Of a DNA stretch of 54,463 nt, positions 47,790 through 54,463 are shown piece by piece; position 1 is the stretch's first letter, and each line of letters starts with the position of its first letter. The translations under genes were made by a program, and so were the position numbers. The notes beneath the pieces were generated by a model, which saw nothing but the letters and a program-made list of their open reading frames with translations, ran no database searches and was not told the origin of the DNA. Source of the stretch: Bacteroidales bacterium (lineage in GTDB: Bacteria > Bacteroidota > Bacteroidia > Bacteroidales > Tenuifilaceae); contig JANYLA010000032.1 in assembly GCA_025361485.1 (NCBI GenBank), positions 1-54,463 on the forward strand, written 5' to 3'.

Positions 47790-47862
47790 CGGCTCGTAGC
47801 TCAGCTGGTAGAGCACGTGACTCTTAATCATGGGGTCGAGAGTTCGATCCTCTCCGAGCCGA
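47790..47862 (+). tRNA. tRNA-Lys(CTT)
   Basis: The 73-base cloverleaf is complete. The acceptor stem is CGGCTCG/CGAGCCG and the D arm GCTC/GAGC. The anticodon arm is CGTGA/TCATG with loop CTCTTAA (anticodon CTT). The T arm is GAGAG-TTCGATC-CTCTC, and A is the discriminator base. CCA is not encoded. It stands at the border of an accessory region, and tRNA genes are common integration sites. Confidence 0.95.
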
Positions 47863-47872
47863 CTTAAATATC

Positions 47873-47904
47873 AAGCACTTGTGACTTAAATGGCACAGGT
47901 GCTT
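47873..47904 (+). terminator. Terminator of the tRNA-Lys gene
   Basis: AAGCACTTGTG pairs with CACAGGTGCTT (47873-47883 with 47894-47904), one T/G wobble, 10-base loop. A run of five or more T follows, 10 bases past the tRNA end. Confidence 0.75.
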
Positions 47905-48080
47905 TTTTATTTGCACCAAGGATTTGCACCATAAGTAGTATACATCTATTGCTATTATATTGAATTCTGGTTTTTCAAAGTTGCTCTGCATTCTAAGGCT
48001 GCTACCTATAGGCTTGATAGTCTCTAAGTCATTATCTTTCTCATTCATACCAAACAAGAATTATTCTAAGAGTTGATTAT

Positions 48081-49589
48081 CTAAATTAGTTCAGTTTTAA
48101 GCTGTATTATAGCAGCAATAGTTCGTTGAATCTCTGAGGATACTTCATGTTTGTTTACATCATGATGACTAAGCGGATTTAATACGAGAGATATTAAACC
48201 ATCTATCTCTATTTGTGTTGTATGTGCGAGATGACACCCCGTTGGATTAATAGTTTTATAATTTTTTACTGCATTCCAAAAGGTGTCTGTTTTTATTTTG
48301 GATATGTCTGAATTAAAAAGTACAGGAACCCTGCCAAAACAATATTGTTTTAAAATAAATTCAAAGGCAGAGCGTAAATATACACCAGCCGCTTTGTTAT
48401 CACCTGCTTTAAAGTAGGAATCTGCTGTATCAATATAATGTTGAATATGAGAGTTGACTCTGATCTCATGAATTATTGGTATTTCAAATCCTAGACCAGT
48501 GCGCCTTGCATAAAATTCATAACTTTTCCATGCTGAGTTATTGTGCAAATAACTTGACTTCACATATTCATACCAAGGTTTATCATAAGTTGTAATAAAT
48601 ACCTGATAAGCAGGAAAATCATCTTCTAAAATCTTTAGTAATGGCAAACGATTACTAATGTCTAATCCGATAAAAATATCATCAAGAAACAAAATTTTAC
48701 AAGGAATGCCTTGAATGTGGCGCTTAACCATACCCAAATAGATAGAAATGGCTATGGCAGAAAGCCTTGCTTCGTTTAAAAAGATATGAGGTTTGGAAAT
48801 GTTTATACCCAAATATTTAATACTAATCCTTACATGATTGCGTTCATAAGCACTATAATCAGCTTTAACTTTTGCATTTGTGTAACGCAATTCTATTTCA
48901 ATATTATGCCCGAATTTATCAAGTATCGGTTGAGCAAATTTTAAAATATTTTCGGGACTACCAGCCAGAAATAGTTTTGAAAAAGCAGTGTTAAAAGCTT
49001 GTAATGCTCCATCAACATCAGCTTTCTTCTTTGTTATATTATAGGCTGTGCCTTCAAGTGGTTTTGCTACAGCCTTTTCAAAATCAGTCCACAACTCGCC
49101 AAGTTCTCTGTTGCCAGTAATGGCAACGCTTTTAAAATGCTTCAGTACACCTTTAACCAATAAATCGAACAAATCAATTTCATCGTTTTTCTTAATGTGA
49201 TGAATGTCTAAAAGATGTTTGTAGGTTAAAAAGCTCTTTAGTTTTATTGCATCACGAATGCTTGTATCGCCTGTGGTGTAGGTATTTTTTGTTGTTTTTG
49301 TAACTGAATACTCTTTCCCTGTTGGGGTGGTGTTACCGTCTTTATCAGGGTTGAAAAAAACTTTTATATATCCTTTGCCCTTTTCTGTATCCTCAATAAA
49401 AATGTTTTCGGTTTCGTCGTAATTGAAATCCTCAATTGACGATTGGAAAAAATCTTTTAGTGCAAAGTAAAGCGAGCTTTTTCCACTTCCATTTTCACCA
49501 TAAACAAATAGGTTTTTACAGTCAACATTTATTTCCTTTGTGCCATAAAAGGCTTTGTAATCCCGGATTACAATTTGCTTTATTCTCAT
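48081..49589 (-). CDS. RecF/SMC-like AAA ATPase
   Basis: This 502-residue ATPase has Walker A GENGSGKSS (31-39), an ABC/SMC-type signature region LNEARLSAIAISIYLG (271-286), and Walker B KILFLDDIFIGLD (298-310) with a D-loop-like GLDISNR. The segment between Walker A and the signature is only ~230 residues, so there is no long SMC coiled coil; the layout resembles RloA/OLD-type defence ATPases without a Toprim domain. The last ~115 residues are a separate helical domain (AAGVYLRSAFEFILKQYC to NPLSHHDVNKHEV) with a histidine pair that is vaguely HEPN-like. ATG 49589 overlaps the upstream Abi stop as ATGA. A TTG two codons earlier is less likely. Confidence 0.85.
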   Translation of the reverse strand: MRIKQIVIRDYKAFYGTKEINVDCKNLFVYGENGSGKSSLYFALKDFFQSSIEDFNYDETENIFIEDTEKGKGYIKVFFNPDKDGNTTPTGKEYSVTKTTKNTYTTGDTSIRDAIKLKSFLTYKHLLDIHHIKKNDEIDLFDLLVKGVLKHFKSVAITGNRELGELWTDFEKAVAKPLEGTAYNITKKKADVDGALQAFNTAFSKLFLAGSPENILKFAQPILDKFGHNIEIELRYTNAKVKADYSAYERNHVRISIKYLGINISKPHIFLNEARLSAIAISIYLGMVKRHIQGIPCKILFLDDIFIGLDISNRLPLLKILEDDFPAYQVFITTYDKPWYEYVKSSYLHNNSAWKSYEFYARRTGLGFEIPIIHEIRVNSHIQHYIDTADSYFKAGDNKAAGVYLRSAFEFILKQYCFGRVPVLFNSDISKIKTDTFWNAVKNYKTINPTGCHLAHTTQIEIDGLISLVLNPLSHHDVNKHEVSSEIQRTIAAIIQLKTELI

Positions 49590-50512
49590 TTCCAAAGTGG
49601 TTCAGTTTGCCATGTTGATGGAAAGCCCATTGCATGTGGATCAATATTCGGGTACTTTGCCAATAATGCCTTGAATTTATTTTGTATGCTATGTTTGGGG
49701 TTTATTGTATTCATCAGGTAAATGACCATGGAGAGAATAAAATAAGTCTTGTTGTTCAATGGTAATGACTGACCTGTTTCGGGCGAAACATAGCTTGTTT
49801 GGTTTATAAATGGGCGGTGCGTATGTCGCGGAATCATGGGTTGTATTTGCATTTCGCGGTTCCACAAACGGGCATGGTGGGCACAAACATTACGCAAATA
49901 CACGATGCTATGCAACCACGATGAAAGTACAATATCAGCCAAGCCAAAATATTTTGCAATATCACGCTTATCTTTAGTGGGTTGCAAATAACTGTAAAGG
50001 CTCGACAGTGTGCCAAAAGATGATACTTCGAGCATCATCCAACTGGGTGGCATGGGGTCGGAATACTTGTTTTTGAATGCTTGTACAAATTCCTCATCGC
50101 TACGGGAATATTCGACACCAATCTTCGAAAGCGTATCGGCGTGCTTAACAGGATTGGAGAAGTTTGCCGAATCGAGATACCAAAACGGGCCAAGGCTGTG
50201 CGACAACACATAAATCATTTTAGCACGAACAGCAACTTCAATTTTTTCAAGCTCACGGAGAACCAATAAGCGAAGTTCCCTATCGAATTTGTAAATACTA
50301 AAAGCTGTTTCGAAAGTGGCAGTGGGTTTAAACTGGTGGTTTTGTTTATCGGCTAATAATGGATACCAATATCCGCTAAGGCGATAATAACTAACAACTT
50401 CGAGCAAGTGCAGGGCTTTTGGCTCGTTTTCGATGGTTAAGCCACGGTTTTTGAGCTGTTGGAGTTGGTCGGCATACGATAGTGCCGATTTGGTATAGGG
50501 CACTTTGTTCAT
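49586..50512 (-). CDS. Abi_2 (AbiD/AbiF-type) HEPN protein
   Basis: This 308-residue protein matches the Abi_2 family of abortive-infection genes. It has YTKSALSYADQLQQLKNRGL at the start, then VVSYYRLSGYWYPLL, FDRELRLLVLRELEKIEVAVR, and Arg207-Asn-Val-Cys-Ala-His212-His in YLRNVCAHHARLWNR. That segment is the R-x4-6-H motif of HEPN ribonucleases, so RNA cleavage on phage infection is the expected activity. All motif residues are intact. Its stop overlaps the ATPase start by 4 bases, so the two genes are translationally coupled. A hairpin lies between it and the R-M gene upstream. Confidence 0.92.
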   Translation of the reverse strand: MNKVPYTKSALSYADQLQQLKNRGLTIENEPKALHLLEVVSYYRLSGYWYPLLADKQNHQFKPTATFETAFSIYKFDRELRLLVLRELEKIEVAVRAKMIYVLSHSLGPFWYLDSANFSNPVKHADTLSKIGVEYSRSDEEFVQAFKNKYSDPMPPSWMMLEVSSFGTLSSLYSYLQPTKDKRDIAKYFGLADIVLSSWLHSIVYLRNVCAHHARLWNREMQIQPMIPRHTHRPFINQTSYVSPETGQSLPLNNKTYFILSMVIYLMNTINPKHSIQNKFKALLAKYPNIDPHAMGFPSTWQTEPLWK

Positions 50513-50529
50513 AGGTATATAAATAAAAA

Positions 50530-50571
50530 GCTTACCCTGAGCGCGCTGTTCTTATGGGAAGCGGGGTAAGC
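50530..50571. repeat. Palindromic hairpin between the R-M and Abi_2 genes
   Basis: GCTTACCC (50530-50537) pairs with GGGTAAGC (50564-50571) around a 26-base arm. It contains CCCTGAGCG, the first 9 bases of the palindromic element found inside the R-M gene (52506-52525, opposite strand). Read on the minus strand it may also act as a terminator, although no long T run follows. Confidence 0.5.
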
Positions 50572-50624
50572 ATGTTGGCGTAAATGTAAATCATTTTTTC
50601 TCATTACCAAAATATTATACCAAA

Positions 50625-53600
50625 TTATTTAAGTGCCTCTTTTATTATCCGCACTTCCTCAATACTATCCAATGTTTCCAAATTATTGCGTACAGGGTGG
50701 CTGGGGTCGTACAGGCGTTCGAACTCGCTTTGTATTACTGCCAGTTTTTCTTCATTGCTCATACTTTTGGTTATGGGCTTTAAATCGTCAAGATGTTTGA
50801 GGATTTCTTTGTTGGCGGATTGGAGTTCGGATGGAAATACTATTTCATATACGATACTATCAATTACCGATTCAAAATAATTGGAAATAGAGTGTTCCTT
50901 TGAGCTATCCTTGTACTTTCCCTTATAAAAACTTAGATAATCAACAAAAACTTCAATTGCAAAATTATATGGCTTAATAGGTTCTGGTATAGGAAGATTT
51001 TCTAAAAATGCTTTCTTGTAACGGTATTTTCCAACTAATTCTCCACCTGCATAAAAAATTCTGAATAATACTGTAATTAACTCTGAATTTAGCAATGCAG
51101 TAAGCCATTTCAGATTCTCGCCAGTAATTAGAAAGGCTGTTGCTTCAGGATAATATTTTTCAGTATCGTAGAAGAATTGTGGTTCGGAAACGATTTCCGA
51201 AAAAATAATTTTTTCTTTTTCAACTTCTTCCAAGAAAGCACAGTTTCTTAAATTTGTCCAATGGTCACCTTTATCTGACCGGATTTTGATGGCTTTCGGA
51301 AAATTGCTTAAATAGTGTAATAGATTTGGAAAATCATACGGTACATCAATCTTTTTAATGTCCCTTTTCTTATCTCCATTATGGGTATTAATCAAATATA
51401 AGTTATGGTAATTACAATAGTATCGTCTTGTATCCCTGCCTCTTAGAACAGGCTTAATTATTTCTTTGAGTTTTGGCTCAATATTTTCGAGTTCATTTTT
51501 ATTTTTTTCATCAATAATGAATGCATCATTATAACCAGTTAAAATTCCTCTATAAAATCCCAAATCCCATTTTTTTAGCTTTACCGCCATATTTTCTAAT
51601 CTGGATTTTATATTGATTAATTCAGGTGTAGAAATTGCCCAAACCTCTTCGTTAAAATAATCAAGACTAATAGCATTTTCCTTAAAATACTGAATCAACG
51701 AATTTACTTTGGCTTTTGAAAGTTGACACCCTCTGAATTCATTCTTGAAGGTATTCTTTTGAAAAAGAAGAATGTTACTATGAACAATTGCGGAAGAAAA
51801 AATCATTTCCTGACCAAAATCGAATAGTAATTTTGGATTAGTTTTAGTCAAAAAGTATTTGCGGGTTGATGTTCCATAGTTTGCTCTGAGCCATTTATTT
51901 GATGTAATAAAACACAAATGCCCTCCTTTGGTAAGTACTCTATTCCCATTTTCATAAAACAATTCGTAAATATCACCAGAAGAAGAAAATGTTTCAAAAT
52001 TCATTTTTGACAAGTTCCTTTTTAATACTTCATCGAGCTTTGAAATTTGAATATAAGGTGGGTTCCCAATCACCACATCAAAACCATCCTTTTCATGCCA
52101 CACCTCCGAGAAGAATAGTTTAAAATCGAAGTCAATTTTATAACCTGCAAATTGTTCGGCGGAATCTAAGAGTTCTCGTATTTTGGTGTTAATTCTTGTG
52201 CGTAATTGTTTCTTTTCCTGTTCGTTGGTTTCGTTGTAAAACTGTTGTTTCAAACCTTCCAGTTCTTTTTCTACTTCAAGGCTACGCATGGCACTTTCAG
52301 GCAAACCAATGAGCGAGTTGCCACAAACAATTTTATAGTCGAGGTTGGGCAGGGTTTCAATGGGTTCAAAATCGTCTTCGTCCACCACCAGCGAAAGCCA
52401 CAATCGTAAACGTGCAATATCAATAGCCGAGGCATCAATATCAACACCGTAAATACTTTCTTGTATAATGTGGCGTTTCAGGCGGTAAATGTAACGGCTT
52501 TCGCTCCCTTCGACTTCGCTCAGGGTGCGGCCATTAATAGCTTTCAGCTTTTCTGCTAAATAGGTGGGGCTTAAATGGGGTTTTATTACCAAATGAGCAT
52601 TTACAAGCTCGTGTAACAATCCCACAGGGAAAGCACCCGAACCAATGGCAGGGTCGCAAATTTTTATCTCTGTTAGTTTTTTGTCAATAAAGTCGGCATG
52701 TTGGCGTATGCTTTCTGGCAATATATATTTATATTCTGCTGTTTCTTTTCCTTTGTTTACCACACGCTGGTCGTGTTCTAATGCAAAATGCCCGTTACGG
52801 ATAAAGTGTTCAATATCAATTTTCGGAACTTTTATATCCTGATGCGAAAGGTTTATGGAGTGCTGTCCTTTCTTTCCTGCGTTACCGAACATATTGGTTT
52901 GGCTATCGCCAATTTCCTGAAATGTTTCGGTGTAATTATTCAGAGAGTTATCGAGATAATGTATCAAACTCTCCTGACACATGTAATGCACAATTTCCCT
53001 TGGGGTATAAAAAGCCCCTTTGCTTTTGCGTTCGGTAACTTCGAGCATATTCTCGAAAACCTTACCCAACATTTCGGGGTCAACAGCTACTTCCTTGTCA
53101 AGCGGCTCGTCTTCTTTTATAGTAAAGTTATAACGGTCGAAAACATCGAGAATTCCAGTACCAATATCGCCTGATTTGTTTTTTTCTTCGTTACGGAAAA
53201 TGGTTTCTGGAATAGAAATATTAGCATTTTTCCAGTCATATTCTGCCTCAAACAAACCACCATTGAGGAACGGAATGCGGCAATTGAATTTTTCGTAGTA
53301 AGAATTTACATTGTCGCGTTCTTTTGCCAATGCTTCGTAAAACAGGTATTGCAAATAATCTTTAAAGAAGTTCTTGTTTTTGTTTTTCGATGTATCAAAA
53401 AGTTGCTGAATAAAGCGTTTTTCACCGTTGCCCCATGTTTTGTCCTTAGGTACACCCAACCAGCCTTTTTTCTGCAAAAAATACAAGAAAACTATTTGCC
53501 CCAACAACTTTTTGGTAAAGCGAGAAGTATCAATGTTTGATTTTACCAACTCGTTTTGAATAGCCGTATCGTTCTCGAAATGTTCGTAAAGCTTTCCGAA

Positions 53601-54218
53601 CAAATCCTTGTACTGACTGAAAAACTCATCGGTAACTTTTTCAATACTAAAAGCACTTTCAATTTCTTCAATGGTGGCGTTACTGCTTACATTTTGCAAT
53701 AAGGGCAACAATTGGTTTTTAGCTGTATATGCCTTTTCGTATTTACCAACCAAAAACGAATAACGTTTGGCAGGGGTAAATTCTTTACGGGTTTTTACCT
53801 TTCCTTTTTCTTCATCAACAAATGCTTGATGTTCGAGTTTAATGAACGAGAAACGCCAGTCGGCACCATCATCTTGTTTTGAATAGAACGCAACAAGGGC
53901 ATAATCTTTCTCGAATTTCACCAAGTGCTTAATTACAAAATTCCGCAAAGCGGTTCGTGCCCTTTCGAGTTTCAAAACACTTTTTACTTCTACAATCAGA
54001 ATATCGAGTGCTTCACCGTCGGGGTCGATATATTTGCCAATTCGCTTGTAAGTGTTTACATGTTCTTTATAATCGTCCCAAATATATTGACCGCTGTAAC
54101 TATTGCTTTTGGGTTCAACATCGTTCAAAAAGTTTTTGGCAAACAGTTCAAAACGGGTTTCATCAAAGGCTTGATTGAATGTAGATTCTATGAGGTTGGT
54201 AGCTGTATTTTTATCCAT
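50625..54218 (-). CDS. Eco57I/type IIG-like restriction-modification enzyme
   Basis: This 1197-residue protein probably cuts and methylates DNA in one chain. The N-terminus has a PD-(D/E)xK nuclease-like pattern, Asp72 ... Glu77-x-Lys79 (LDILIVEVKSVLKLE). A helical linker precedes GAFYTPREIVHYMCQESL (401-418). SAM motif I is DPAIGSGAFPVGLL (522-535), followed by YGVDIDASAIDIARLRLWLS. Motif IV NPPYIQISKLD (719-729) marks an N6-adenine methyltransferase. A C-terminal target-recognition/TaqI-like region follows (LTGYNDAFII; LKPVLRGRDTRRY; ATAFLITGENLKWLTALLNS). An extra segment at about 565-574 is encoded by a palindromic repeat. PglX of BREX has a related methyltransferase core but lacks the nuclease. 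It follows the preceding gene by 2 bases. Confidence 0.9.
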   Translation of the reverse strand: MDKNTATNLIESTFNQAFDETRFELFAKNFLNDVEPKSNSYSGQYIWDDYKEHVNTYKRIGKYIDPDGEALDILIVEVKSVLKLERARTALRNFVIKHLVKFEKDYALVAFYSKQDDGADWRFSFIKLEHQAFVDEEKGKVKTRKEFTPAKRYSFLVGKYEKAYTAKNQLLPLLQNVSSNATIEEIESAFSIEKVTDEFFSQYKDLFGKLYEHFENDTAIQNELVKSNIDTSRFTKKLLGQIVFLYFLQKKGWLGVPKDKTWGNGEKRFIQQLFDTSKNKNKNFFKDYLQYLFYEALAKERDNVNSYYEKFNCRIPFLNGGLFEAEYDWKNANISIPETIFRNEEKNKSGDIGTGILDVFDRYNFTIKEDEPLDKEVAVDPEMLGKVFENMLEVTERKSKGAFYTPREIVHYMCQESLIHYLDNSLNNYTETFQEIGDSQTNMFGNAGKKGQHSINLSHQDIKVPKIDIEHFIRNGHFALEHDQRVVNKGKETAEYKYILPESIRQHADFIDKKLTEIKICDPAIGSGAFPVGLLHELVNAHLVIKPHLSPTYLAEKLKAINGRTLSEVEGSESRYIYRLKRHIIQESIYGVDIDASAIDIARLRLWLSLVVDEDDFEPIETLPNLDYKIVCGNSLIGLPESAMRSLEVEKELEGLKQQFYNETNEQEKKQLRTRINTKIRELLDSAEQFAGYKIDFDFKLFFSEVWHEKDGFDVVIGNPPYIQISKLDEVLKRNLSKMNFETFSSSGDIYELFYENGNRVLTKGGHLCFITSNKWLRANYGTSTRKYFLTKTNPKLLFDFGQEMIFSSAIVHSNILLFQKNTFKNEFRGCQLSKAKVNSLIQYFKENAISLDYFNEEVWAISTPELINIKSRLENMAVKLKKWDLGFYRGILTGYNDAFIIDEKNKNELENIEPKLKEIIKPVLRGRDTRRYYCNYHNLYLINTHNGDKKRDIKKIDVPYDFPNLLHYLSNFPKAIKIRSDKGDHWTNLRNCAFLEEVEKEKIIFSEIVSEPQFFYDTEKYYPEATAFLITGENLKWLTALLNSELITVLFRIFYAGGELVGKYRYKKAFLENLPIPEPIKPYNFAIEVFVDYLSFYKGKYKDSSKEHSISNYFESVIDSIVYEIVFPSELQSANKEILKHLDDLKPITKSMSNEEKLAVIQSEFERLYDPSHPVRNNLETLDSIEEVRIIKEALK
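52506..52525 (-). repeat. Palindromic repeat element inside the R-M gene
   Basis: CCCTTCGACTTCGCTCAGGG on the plus strand reads CCCTGAGCGAAGTCGAAGGG on the coding strand, an imperfect palindrome of a type I recall as dispersed intergenic repeats in many bacteria. Here it is in frame and encodes the core of NGRTLSEVEGSES, at about residues 562-574 of the R-M enzyme, in the linker after SAM motif I. The reading frame continues unbroken. Confidence 0.6.
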
Positions 54219-54220
54219 AA

Positions 54221-54463
54221 CTATTTAATAAGATAACCCGACAATATTACTTCGCGGCGTTGAAAAGATTTATTAGAACCAATGGTTTCGATGGCAACCG
54301 AGCGGATGTGTTTACGCAAAATATGCAGCACATCCATTGGGTCTATTGTTTTTTCAAGTTCTTTCTTTATATCCTGCGCGGTGCGTTTGGCAATGGTACC
54401 GTTTGCCAACATATTTTTTACTCCTTCAATAAATTCTTCGTCCGTATCGGTAAAGGTTTTACA
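54221..54463 (-). CDS. C-terminal 80 residues of a protein running off the window (helicase-like context)
   Basis: The frame is open from the right edge to a TAG at 54221-54223 and reads 80 residues, including CKTFTDTDEEFIEGVKN and NGTIAKRTAQDIKKELEKT, then VLHILRKHIRSVAIETIG. The tail is basic and helical. No catalytic motif is in this part. Its stop is 2 bases before the R-M start, so it belongs to the same operon. In related defence loci the upstream partner is often a helicase or ATPase, but this fragment alone does not prove it. Confidence 0.7.
   Translation of the reverse strand, partial: CKTFTDTDEEFIEGVKNMLANGTIAKRTAQDIKKELEKTIDPMDVLHILRKHIRSVAIETIGSNKSFQRREVILSGYLIK

Noticed and set aside
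47824-48057. 77-codon minus-strand frame overlapping the tRNA-Lys
   Set aside because: Its last ~13 codons are the antisense of the tRNA itself (ending GSNSRPHD, a known artefact of translated tRNA genes). The rest lacks a recognisable domain. A decayed integrase remnant is possible but cannot be supported.
50625-54218. Assignment as BREX PglX
   Set aside because: None of the other BREX genes (brxA, brxB, brxC, pglZ, brxL) is present, and the N-terminal nuclease-like motif fits type IIG/Eco57I enzymes better.

Overview
The window looks like a chromosomal segment of a Bacteroidota bacterium, probably in or near Bacteroidales/Marinilabiliales, though the sequence read alone does not fix the order. 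The evidence is a complete type IX secretion/gliding core (porP/sprF-gldK-gldL-gldM-gldN), a secreted protein with a T9SS-type C-terminal sorting domain, families largely confined to the phylum (DUF4270, DUF5686 with a carboxypeptidase-like N-terminus, PorT-like barrels), starts without Shine-Dalgarno sequences, and several upstream boxes fitting the Bacteroidota -7 consensus TAnnTTTG. Nearly all of 1-47.7 kb is core genome with moderate, AT-leaning composition.

Layout. 0-0.8 kb: the 3' end of an unidentified gene and a DsrE-family protein. 0.8-7.2 kb: a repeat-containing T9SS cargo protein divergent from an OmpR-type sensor kinase/regulator pair, then a hybrid kinase with a periplasmic solute-binding domain. 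7.2-16.4 kb: gltX; an ECF sigma factor with a His/Cys-rich membrane protein; a CPBP protease; a DUF5686 outer-membrane protein; a rubredoxin-like membrane protein; a PorT-like barrel; a sirtuin lacking its zinc cysteines; and an Ntn hydrolase. 16.5-22.8 kb: dnaG, a lipoprotein, and a large ABCG-like transporter with a TerB-like N-terminus. 22.8-32.7 kb (minus strand): topA, a degenerate arginase-fold protein and porP-gldKLMN. 32.9-38.2 kb: a class A penicillin-binding protein, a fused DppD-DppF-type ATPase and an FAD dehydrogenase. 38.6-42.2 kb (minus): panC-panD-flippase-like protein-radA. 42.5-46.6 kb (plus): a single-domain starch-synthase-like protein, a DUF4270 lipoprotein and glmS. 46.6-47.7 kb: rmlB.

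A tRNA-Lys(CTT) at 47790-47862 marks the border of an accessory region that runs off the right edge. All genes there lie on the minus strand: the C-terminus of an unidentified protein (possibly a helicase), a 1197-residue Eco57I/type IIG-like restriction-modification enzyme, an Abi_2 (AbiD/AbiF-type) HEPN protein, and a RecF/SMC-like ATPase whose start overlaps the Abi_2 stop. This is a probable defence island and the best candidate for something undescribed. The R-M gene also carries what looks like an in-frame palindromic repeat insertion between methyltransferase motif I and the next conserved block.

Together the core genes cover envelope construction and protein export (T9SS, PBP1A, GlmS, DUF4270, DUF5686), genome maintenance (DnaG, TopA, RadA), pantothenate synthesis and signalling. 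Assignments rest on motifs and family knowledge recalled from reading; no database search was run.
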